Below the pieces are notes generated by a model. That model was given only the letters and a program-made list of their open reading frames with translations, was not told the origin of the DNA and made no database searches. From Ceratodon purpureus (Eukaryota > Streptophyta > Bryopsida > Pseudoditrichales > Ditrichaceae), in NCBI GenBank assembly GCA_014871385.1, contig CM026427.1, positions 1,422,068 through 1,486,067 on the forward strand: a stretch of DNA of 64,000 nt. The letters are read 5' to 3'. The translations under genes were made by a program, and so were the position numbers. Shown piece by piece: positions 11,288 to 21,087 of the stretch (its first letter is position 1; every line of letters starts with the position of its first letter).

Positions 11288-13378
11288 TATCAATTAAGAC
11301 TTTGAATTTCATATTATATAGCTTTTTGAATAAAATATTTTTCTATTTAATAATTTAAAGAGATCCCATTTTTTTTTAAATAGCACTTTTCAAAAGTTTG
11401 TAAGAGAACTTCGTAGAATCATAATTTTTATAATTTTTTATAAATTTATTTTAAAGTGAAAAACATTCATATTTCAAATCTATTTGATAAAAATAAATAA
11501 ATTATATATTAAATATAATTTATTTATTTTTTAAAAAATTAATTTAATTTAAAAAAAAACTATCATATGCTTAACAATTAATAATCAAAATTAAAATTAA
11601 GAAACTAAATGTTGATCATTAAAAGAAACATCAATATAAAAAACCAACTAATGCAAGATTCTTAGCGAAAGGACTAATTAAGAGAATTTGTTTTTTTCTA
11701 ATATGTTATACAAATAAGATTAATAAAATTTCGGCGAGCCATCATATGACCATGTAAGATGTCTGAAGGTTAAGTGGAAACAAAAACAGAAATAGTATCT
11801 CTAGCATCCTTGAGTGGATTTTCACCACTCTCTGGGGCGACTCGACAAGCGGAATCGTCATGAGCCGCTCCAAGGCTGAGCTGATGGCGTTTGGATCTAG
11901 TGAGAACCATCGTTGCCTCTAGATTATTGACTTGAATATGAAGAACGGTGTCGCCAAGGGAGATGGCAAGGAGTTGGGAGAGGAGACGGAGTGCGGATCG
12001 TCAGGGATGCTCAAACATGCTCAACAGTGTTGGCAACGTAGAGGGTAACTCCCGTATGAAACTCATTTGAATGTAGAGGAGGCCAAATGCCTTTCTTTTT
12101 AAAAGAAAGCTACAAAGAACTTTTAAAAATTTGATAGAATGTAGCATTCTTGTCCTTTGACGTCTATATCGACCGCGTAGGCGCAGCCTAACACTTTGTC
12201 GTCCTTCGCCAATATGGTGCATCTTGGAGGCAACGCATAGATCCATAAATTAAATCCTTAATTAAATTTATACTCATTTTTTGTAATCCCTCAAACATTT
12301 TTCACATGAGCTGCATATGTAAATATATTTTTTATGCATGAACATAAGTTTAGATATTATTTGTACATTGATATTTCAATATTAATCTTATGTGAATTTT
12401 TATATTATTCATTAAGTCGAAATTGTATGTTTATATTATGAATTATGTTACTTAGCTTGTGTTTTTATTATAACAACTCAATCAACATATTCGAACTATA
12501 AAAAGTCATTGTTCTTGAATTAGTAACTGGAATGTATGGATAGTTAATCTTATCATAAAACATAGAAAAATGTATAAACAATGAGTTATAGAAAAAATTT
12601 AGTTCTCTACCTAGGTTGCTCTAAAAATTTATCTTTTTTTAATTTTCCCTAAGGTCATTTATAGAGCCTATGCCTTTTTCAAGAACGATTGTACTTTGAC
12701 CATTTTCATTCTAAAGATAATTTGTGTATATTTGAAATCCACATAATCAATTAAGTTTTTTTTTTATAAATCAAAATTTTAAAACAAAAAAATTCAAATT
12801 AAATCAAATTAAATTTTAATAAGATTAATAAAAATAATCAAAAATAAAATGTTGATCATTAAAAGAAAGTCAATATTAAATGTTAAAATAAATATATTTA
12901 ATTAATAAAAGGTTATTAAGAAGTAATAATATATATCAATATTTAATAAATTAAAAACAAATCATCAAAGTATTTTTTTATAGATCACTTTAAAATTTCA
13001 AATTATGCTATTTTTTTTGTATGATCATTTCCAATCAATAAATGAATCCAAGAGAAATTACATATTTGTTCATTTTTATTATTAATTATTTTATTTTTTT
13101 TCTCTTATTTATTATTGTATAAAGTACCATAAAATTGCTTTAAAAAAAATTATCACTTCACTTATCTATATTAAACAGCGTAAGAGTTAAAAAACTTTTT
13201 TTAATACATATTTGATATGAATTCTATCCAGATCAATCAAAGAATTTGATGAGCCTTTTCATAGGCTTCATCTTTGAATGATAAATAAAGAAATAATGGG
13301 ATTTTAGAATACATGTAGTTTATGTGAAGAAAAATTTAGAAATCATTTGTCCAATCGCCTTAAGAAAAGAGTAAGTCC
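11288..13378. other. AT-rich desert with one GC-richer pocket
   Basis: Mostly A/T runs without genes. A pocket at about 11810-12245 has clearly higher GC. On the minus strand, a short frame between about 12243 and 12125 reads like ordinary protein (KDDKVLGCAYAVDIDVKGQE) and then meets a stop. No family was recognised; it may be a fragment of a dead gene or transposon. Confidence 0.35.
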
Positions 13379-13612
13379 TCACTTTGTAATGAAGAAATCA
13401 TGAGGACTTCCATATTCGTTTTTGGAAAATTGCTTGTCAAAGTCTTCGAATTTATGCCTCGACAGTAGCTCCGTTCGACCAAGCGCGGCAAGTCTTTGTA
13501 TAAATTCAATGTCATAGAATGTGAGATAGATGTTACACCAGAGTGGCGAGCAACTAAAACCCATAGAGATACCCTTGGTTTGCTGCTTCACTCTATCTCT
13601 CAAAGTTTCCAA
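13379..13612 (-). pseudogene. Relic of a Penelope-like reverse transcriptase
   Basis: The minus-strand frame contains QTKGISMGFSCSPLWCNIYL followed by EFIQRLAALGR. This resembles the G-[I/T]-x-MG-x-x-x-[SA]-P-L-x-[AC]-N block of reverse transcriptases of the Penelope-like and related type, where it precedes the catalytic YxDD. Here the following sequence contains no YxDD and stops at 13379, and stops also lie upstream of 13612. The fragment is about 78 codons in AT-rich DNA, so it is a dead remnant. The family call rests on memory of the motif. Confidence 0.45.
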
Positions 13613-14309
13613 AATTTGATTACAACTCCTTATTCAAAAAACCTCCTCACTTTTCTAAGTTCTTTACTCTTTTTTTTCGATTACTATATTTTCTAATCTT
13701 TAAAGAAATGATCATTTTTATTTTTTGAAAACGTTTAAAAGAGTTTGTTGTAGCCATTACCTTGAGTTTTAAATTAATACAAGATTTTATATTTGATAAT
13801 ATTTTAATTGTATAAAATTATTTAATATAAAATGATATACATTGAAGGTTTCTACACATATATAAAATGCTTCATTTTCAAAACAACAACATCCAAAGTT
13901 ACAAACAACATTCATAAAGATTACGACATATCACTTGAAGGAAACATTCAATATTACTAATTGCGTATTGATTGTACATAAATTTCAAGGCTAAAGTTTA
14001 TTTAATTAAAATTATAATTTCATAAAAAATTCTACATCTACAAACAAGTAGGTGTATGTCATGTGTGACATACAGATAAAGGAAAATGATTCAATATAAA
14101 ATGATCCAATGTATAGAAGAGTGTTGAAAGATTACCAAAAGAGAGGAGAAAAGGATGAATTTCATGGATATGGTAGATAGATTGCTTTGCTTTTGAATTT
14201 TTTTAGTTTAAATTTTAAATTTTTAAATTTTAAATTTTTTTAAAAAAAGGTCCTGAATTTTTTGAATTTTTTGATTCTTTTATTTTCAATATATATATAT
14301 ATTTATTTA
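13613..14309. other. AT-rich spacer
   Basis: No gene or recognisable element. Contains stacked AAATTTTTAAATTTT runs near 14200-14240. Confidence 0.5.

Positions 14310-14368
<59 letters not shown>
14310..14368. repeat. (ATT)n microsatellite
   Basis: About 19 uninterrupted ATT/TTA units, preceded by a short ATATAT run at 14290-14301. Confidence 0.95.
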
Positions 14369-15429
14369 CATTTTAATGATTTTGGCATTGACCTTTTGTA
14401 ATTTAATTTTAGAATTATTTTTGGACGAACTTGCTTGGGTACTACAATGGCAAGTGTTTGATTTTAGCTACGTTTCGTAGTTGCAAGGCTCTTGTCAAAA
14501 ACACCTCTACAAACTCAAATTTGAATCACCTTATCTTTAATCCTTAAAAGACAATTTTCTAGGAATGAACTTTTTAACCCCTAATGTCAAAATCAACCCG
14601 ATTAAGTTCGAATTCGGTCGGGTCAGGCTTGCGATTACTAATTTTAGATCAAATTAAGTTGCTACTTTTGATAGACTGTAGAGTTTTTTCATACCTTTCC
14701 AAAAAGTCATCTCATGCTTTAAAATTCTTCATTCTTTAGGAGATATTCCCAGTCAAACTTAGAAACTCTATTTGAAATCTGCCCAAAACTGCCCAAACTG
14801 CGGTATATGCTCATTTATTCTCAAAAACTGCCCAAAATCAATTAAATTGCAGAAACTTCAAAAATTCACCAAAAATTGAGATTTTACTTATTTTCAAGTT
14901 TTGTTTCATGTTCAAATAAATAAGGTTTTAGGCCATGATCTCACCGTTTGGATTTTCAATCCAATTATTCTTCACATGCTTTTTTTATTATCAAAGATTG
15001 GCCTTTGTAATTGAATTTTAGCATACCTCTATGCAAATAATCAAGCATTTCCGTATGTTTTTTAGGTCGTATGAGAATAAATATTGCAAAGACATGTTCC
15101 TAACTCATCTAAAAACAAGAATTTGAAGAGCCTCACAATAAAGGTTTTACCAAAAATGGTTTTTTTTTGGCCTTCAAAAAACTAGTTACCCTTTTTCCAA
15201 CAAGCAAATTTTTTTTTTTCCATCCTTAAACATTATGACCTCACAATTTGTAAGGAATTTGATTTTAATATTTGACATACATATGCACATACAAATTAGG
15301 TACAAGATCTTACGGTTGCATACTCAAAAATCCATTAAAAATAAAAAATTTGCACCTTGCATTTAAAGAAGGCAGTTTTGAGGGTTTTTTGCAATTTTGA
15401 GGGCATTTGACATTAGGGATTAAAATTTT
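14369..15429. other. AT-rich repetitive-looking DNA
   Basis: No ORF of note. Phrases such as AACCCCTAATGTC and CTGCCCAAA recur (14576, 14775-14830, 15410), suggesting old interspersed repeat sequence that may extend the repeat at 15430-16156. Confidence 0.35.
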
Positions 15430-16156
15430 GGATAGGTACCCGTGATGTCAATTTTAGATATTTATTTTTGATTTTTTTTTGTGAATGTTGGTCATAACAA
15501 GAACTTTGAGGCAATTTTTATTTATTTATATTTATATTTATATTTATATATTTTTTCAATTGGACATTCAAAAAAAATAATTATGGTACCTGGAGTGGAA
15601 TTTTCTATTCGATAGGCAATTCGAGCAGCCATGCTAAATACATCTGTTACCTCTGAGATTTTATCTATTATTACTTAATGTTGTCATACTTGAGATTTTC
15701 CAAAATAACTGCTTTGAATACAAAATGTTCACTCTATAAAATATCAAAGTTTTATCAACATTTCGAGCAGTGTATTAAAAAAACTTCTTCTTTCTTTCAT
15801 AAAAGTTAGAAAATTTGTTTTTTAAGTTTTTTCTTTTTCTCACTTATAGGATGGACATCAATCTTTACTTTGACCGTTTGGATTGGGATTTTATGAAATA
15901 ATGGAATTTCTTGGAAAGAAATATGAATTACTATTCTCGTGTATTCAACTTATTAAAAATATTGTTTTCAACATGCTATACTTTTTTTTTGTGTATATAT
16001 TTTTTTTTGTAAAATTAGCTAACTTAGTCATTTTTGTCATGCACCAAAACCCCAAAATCCATAATGCAAAAAACCTAAGGAAAAAAAGGTTAGAGTGTGT
16101 CAACCTAGTCAAAAATTGTGTCATAAAAAGTTTGTTTTCAAATTTCAATCATTATA
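15430..16156 (-). repeat. Interspersed repeat, copy A (MITE-free)
   Basis: The reverse complement of this stretch aligns over its length with 28506-29425. Shared landmarks include TTTTTGCATTATGGATTTTG, TGAATACAC..AGAAT, AATCCCAATCCAAACG-like sequence, GAGTGAACATT, GCATGGCTGC.CGAATTGCC and a terminal GGTACC/GGTACA block. Copy A lacks the Stowaway-like insertion found in copy B and keeps a single TA at 15922-15923 at the corresponding site. No coding frame or terminal structure identifies the element type. Confidence 0.75.
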
Positions 16157-16547
16157 GCGAGGCTTGATGTACACCAAACAACACCAAACAACCACAACAA
16201 TGAATAGGAAAAGGTAACAAAATCTTGCAACGTCAATGCCAAATCAGGTAAGGAAAAACTTACCCACTACACTCTCTGAAATGTCCTGCTAATTAATACC
16301 GAGTCCAGACACATTTCAGGAATACCATGAACGACAGTCTGTGAAGAAAGGAATTTTTTTGCACTACCAAAGGGATGTATACACACTGCACATCTGATGA
16401 ATCAAAAGTCCAACTATTGTACATTGTATAGACTTCGTTGTAACAATTTCTTTTCAATTTTGAAACTTCTAGCTATCACGGTAGCGGTCAGAAGTAATGT
16501 ACAATTGCAATTGAGAATCAACGCCGTTTATAGCGAGGCTTGATGTA
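16152..16547. repeat. 20-bp perfect direct repeat pair
   Basis: TTATAGCGAGGCTTGATGTA occurs at 16152-16171 and again at 16528-16547, in the 3' flank of the AAA ATPase gene. The left copy overlaps the border of interspersed repeat copy A. The 356 bp between them have no gene. The pair could record a local duplication or an insertion junction. Confidence 0.7.
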
Positions 16548-16705
16548 GAACTAAGAATCAAATATCTCTATTGCACCTAGAATTGAGAGACAGATTATAT
16601 ATTGGAAACTCTTGCGGTTCAATCCAGGTTCTAGAAATATGGACACTGATGTGTCTATCAATCGCAAATTCCTATAAAATAATGGAATCTCGAGCTTGAG
16701 AGGAC

Positions 16706-18569
16706 TTAGATGGAGTCTGGAGTGGCAATAGCACTGGAGTCACCTGTAGGAGCAGATTCAGGCTTGACTGGAACCTCAGACTCAACAGAATTGTCTCCCG
16801 TAGGAGGGTCCGCCACAATTGCGTCAAAGTCGATCTTCACCACTGGCTTTTCAGAAATTGAAGGAGCTATGCGAAGTGCCTCCAGAAGTCCCTCCAGAGC
16901 GGCTGTAGGTCCCTTGCGTTTCTTCTTCAAAAGAAGCTCACTTACATCGGCAGGCGAAATGGCCTTGTCAACAAACGTTTCTTCAATCTCAGGGAACAGA
17001 TCATGCCATTCAAGTCCGAGGTTGTTCTTGGCCAGTGTGCGAAAAGCTGGAAATCCGCACCATGACATGTTAATGTGTCTGTCCATCCGCCCTGCACGCA
17101 AGAGTGCCTTGTCCAATTTCTCGACATGATTCGTGGTGAAGATGATGATTCGCTCACTTCCACACGACGACCACAGCCCGTCCGTAAAGTTCAGCAATCC
17201 TGACAAAGTAACTCGGCTACCCTGAAACAAATATACATCCAGAACAACATTAGTACCTCACCTCCAGAATTTGCCAAGCTCAATAATTGAATTCTACAGA
17301 AATAAAGTGTGTTTGAGAATTAGTGGTACTGTAATCTAACATGATCAAGTGAAGACTGATAACAAAACAGAGGATTTCAGAAAGAAGGACGCTCGAAATT
17401 AGGAAACGGTACCTCGTCCTGATCAGGTTTACGGTTTTGTCCTGGCGGATTGTTTTGAGCAGACTCCCTGCGGGCCTTAGCACGCTCTGCAAGATCTACC
17501 GAACAATCGATATCCTCAATAACGATGACGGAGCGGTTAGTTGTTTGAATTAGCAACTTCCGAAGCTCGGAATTCGAGGCGACTTCAGTCAATTCCACAT
17601 CATAAATGTCGTACTTCAAAAAATTAGCTATAGCTGCAATCATGCTGGATTTCCCTGTTCCAGGTGGCCCGTACAAAAGATAACCCCTCTTCCATGGCTT
17701 CCCTGCCTTTTGATAAAACTCCTTTCCCCTTGTGAATTCTAGAAGATCCTCCTTGATATCGTCCTTCAACTCAGGGTCCATTGCGAGCGTGTCAAATGTT
17801 GAAGGATGCTTGAATGGCACCGATTCCCATGCTTTCTTCTTGTAGCTGAAGCTAACCACAACATTAACATCTATCAGAAATGAATCAAATTGGAATGCAA
17901 ATTCTAAATTAGGGCTGACACTACATGCTACCAATATCTTAGAGCAACCCCACAAAGCCATGATTGTGAACAAGAAACGCACTAGACTATGAGAAAAGAT
18001 AGTTGAGAGAAGTACCCGCCAGAGCCATTCTTGATGTTGGTGTAGAGCAGGCGATCTCGAGCAAGCTCCTTCACCGACTTGGCTACGTCCATCACATGCT
18101 GGACATACTGGTCCAGGATACGGCTCTTATCTTTCTTGCGAATTTTGAGCGTGTACTTGCGTTTCTCGTCATTCACTTGATCTCCCCATGTCATCGTTGG
18201 CTGCTGGCGGGTGGAGATCTCGTGGCTCCACCACACCTTCGCCCCCATGAAGGTTTCCTCGACTGTCTCATGGTGCGCCAGAGAGAATGTGTTCTGCGTT
18301 GCGTTTTTAGGGCGACACAAGTTTACATGCTGGGCGGCGATGGCCGTGGAGGAGCTCAAATAGGATTGCACATAGTCATAAATTTCGTTACCACCAGCGC
18401 CATAAAACTCCGGAATGTCGAAGAGAACGTAAGGCGTGAGGTGGCTCAGGGCGCGACGTATCCAAGTGTCAAACATAAATCCGTATTCTTTCGGCAGAAG
18501 ACTGCGCAGGAAGCTCAAGACTCCCAGCATCGCCGCCCAGAAGGTCCAGAGTTCCATCGACCCTGCCAT
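16706..18569 (-). CDS. BCS1-like AAA-type ATPase (plant AATP1 family)
   Basis: A membrane-anchored AAA ATPase; plant members sit in mitochondrial, ER or other membranes and are tied to stress and development. Three exons, 18569-18016, 17845-17413 and 17221-16706, give 500 residues. The N terminus ([20 protein letters not shown]) has one hydrophobic segment, followed by the BCS1/AAA_assoc region and the AAA core: Walker A GPPGTGKS (244-251), Walker B VIVIEDID (291-298), sensor-1 TTNH (358-361) and the distal [11 protein letters not shown] (369-379). An acidic, Pro-rich tail follows. The usual RPGRMD is RAGRMD here. The insert between the Walker B and sensor regions ([15 protein letters not shown]) is hydrophilic, as in the plant family. 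The reading frame is intact. The target compartment cannot be decided from sequence. Confidence 0.93.
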
Positions 18570-19769
18570 CTTCGCTGCTCTACTTACACCCTAATTCCTA
18601 CACTTAAAAATTTCCGAGCTTCGGCAACTACTTTCCTGCCCCACTTCGTAATTCTGCAGAAACTCTTCGAGAAATCCGACAGCCCTATTGACTCCAATTG
18701 TCGTCGTTATCCCAACACGGAACGTGTAGAAATCAACAGAGACTGCTCACTGGGTCCCCTGAAGCCAAAAAGGAATTGGACCCACTTTCTGAAATGAAAA
18801 CAAATTCTCCCACAAAAATCAAGCTTTTGGGCCAACTTCACTGTGTCCAGTCAGCTCAATTTGACGAGCTCACAAGATAAGTTTTTCTCCGCAGCAGCCT
18901 TTGAAGAAACAAAGACCTCGAACCCTTCTCTGCTCACGACTCAGTCTTCTCTTTCCCCCTTGCAAAAGAATTTATAAGTCCCTAACTCCAAGAGAATCCG
19001 AAGAGCAAAAATTGCACCACCTGAGCCCCAATTTCCTCCCTGGCCATCAAAAACCCTTAACTCCAACTCCACCCATACTTCCAACCAGCTCCCAGACCCG
19101 AACTCCTCCTCGACGGACTAAAATCACAACACCAGACCCACTTCTTATAGCTCTTAAATTGCTAACCGAGCTAATGGCAGCATGTCGGTGCCTTGAGGCC
19201 CGCTCCACCTGTCATGAAGAGAAGCGGAAACGATACTAACTTATATACCATCAACTTTAGATAATTACTCTCCAGGCTCGTGACAAATTACTAAACAATC
19301 CGCAGCCCTCATCTCTTGTGGGACACTCAACCGGATGAGCAGCTGACCTCTTATAGCAAACACCGCCCCCGCTACCGCCTTCAAGCTGCTGCGACTTCAG
19401 ATTCCGCCGAAGAATGTTCGTCTGCAGTTTCCACTGCCTTGTTTATGAAGCAATCGTTCGTCCGACAGACAGAAAATCATTTTGGCAGCATCTCTGATTG
19501 CATTCTGAGGCTGACTCTGTATTCGAGGCCTCGTTTCATCAGAATTGGCGAACACGTGAATATAATAGAGAGAAGTATGCTTCAAATTTCACTGTTGTGC
19601 ACCATTAATTTTACCACCAACCACTCAAAGGAGTCTACTAGAGGCTACAATGACCAGTGTTGAGTTCGCTCCTGACATGGCACTAGAGGTCACTTTGACT
19701 TCAATACCAGTGGCTCATACAACAGTCTCTCTGCTGTCCGGCAGTAAGAGAATAATTTACCGCCATCTT
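18570..19769. other. Upstream region of the AAA ATPase
   Basis: No convincing gene on either strand. The first few hundred bases are likely leader and promoter of the minus-strand ATPase; the C-rich sequence at 18900-19130 is compatible with this. No TATA box was assigned. Confidence 0.4.
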
Positions 19770-19778
19770 ATGATACGC

Positions 19779-20090
19779 GGATCTGTCTATTTACCCCCAT
19801 CAAGCGGTGCTTGGGGGGTGGGTCGGATGCCAGGCTCGGGGGGTGGGGAGGGGAGGGGGCAAATCTCTGCCCCTATTATTTGCCTTGAGTGGGGGTCCTA
19901 GTGATCTCATGAGGACCTCACTAGGGTAATTTGGGGCCTACGGCTCCAAAGTTATGAAAAAAAAAACCAAAAAAAGACCCCAAGACCCCAAAACGGGGAG
20001 GGGCAGCAAAATGGAACCCACCGAGCCTAGCTACCGAACCAGCGGTTGTGGTTCGGTAGCACCTCTTGATGGGGGAAAATAACGAGACCC
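19779..20090. mobile_element. G-rich 312-bp MITE, copy 1 (9-bp target duplication)
   Basis: Flanked by the direct repeat ATGATACGC (19770-19778 and 20091-20099). The ends are inverted: GGATCTGTCTATTTACCCCC at the left matches GGGTCTCGTTATTTTCCCCC read inward from the right, and the match continues through ATCAAG(C/A)GGTGC. Inside are an 11-bp stem (GCTACCGAACC 20030-20040 / GGTTCGGTAGC 20050-20060) with a 9-base loop, and a G-quadruplex-type run at 19838-19859. A 9-bp duplication and long inverted ends suggest a Mutator-type non-autonomous element. It has no ORF. A second 312-bp copy lies at 60475-60786. Confidence 0.8.
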
Positions 20091-20099
20091 ATGATACGC

Positions 20100-21087
20100 T
20101 GTGCTACTGTACGTCGTTCTGCAAATAGTGTTTCCATTCCGTAGCACGAATCGAATTGTTATCGGAAGAGGAAAAGAGTTGATAAGAGGCGGACTCGGAA
20201 GGTGCACTCTGCACTGATTAAACCTCGACTTTCCTATACTGGAGTGCCACATGTTTCCAAGACTAAGAAGGCTGGAGTAGAATTTCTTGAGAAATACGCA
20301 GGCATTAACTTATTGAGAGAATTTTCAGAAGAGGTTGAGAGACGAACCTCTAACTACGGTAGTAGGCTCTACCAGTGTGGGCACCTGCAACTTCGTTCTC
20401 CCTGCGACAGAAGAAACCAAAAATCCTAAACAAAAAGACTTCACACAGTTAATTTGCAAATATCGCAGCGGGCTATCTGCAATTCTGGGTTTCCATATAA
20501 CTTGATGAAGCGAGAGACTCAGATCACTAACGTGTATGTTCAGAGTGTAAGGCACTACGATACTTTATAAATGGATCAAAGATACGAGTGTCGACCTTGT
20601 AGGTAATGCACGAATGTAACAAAAAAGTGGGTTATGTCTACCAGAGTTTTGAAGATTAATTAGAACCTCGGTTGTGGAAGGGCCAATCATTCTCAAACCA
20701 CATTGGACAGGTCTTTCGTGTTTATGACTTGCTAGTGCTTTGCATTAACCCGTGCAAGTTTTTCTTCCCATGAACAGATAGAATAAACTAGTCAATATCA
20801 ATGTTCTCTTCTTGTAAGAAAAGGAGAAGTCCATCACTTCGCTAATATGAAGTACTACCCTTTTTCTTAGCCCAACAATCCGGTGCTTCGCTTCTGCTTT
20901 CGTCCCAACTTCGTATCTCCCATCACAATCAGAAAAGTAAAATTTCGAACCTTCTTGTGTCTGATGAGGGGTCGCTCACGGAGCCTGCACGGAAAAGTGT
21001 ACTCGCTGGCCTGCAATAGTACCGAGTATACCTGAAAGTTTAACCTCTATCAACTCTACATGAGTGAAAAATCCTTGCTACAGCTCT
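20100..21087. other. 3' flank of the proton pyrophosphatase gene
   Basis: No gene recognised. The right part, adjoining the stop at 21088, should be the 3' UTR of the minus-strand pyrophosphatase. Confidence 0.4.

Noticed and set aside
16710..17129. Long + strand frame opposite the AAA ATPase
   Set aside because: Antisense of the conserved AAA exon; no independent features.
18003..18797. 264-codon + strand frame opposite ATPase exon 1
   Set aside because: Antisense shadow; the minus strand encodes the recognised BCS1-like N terminus.
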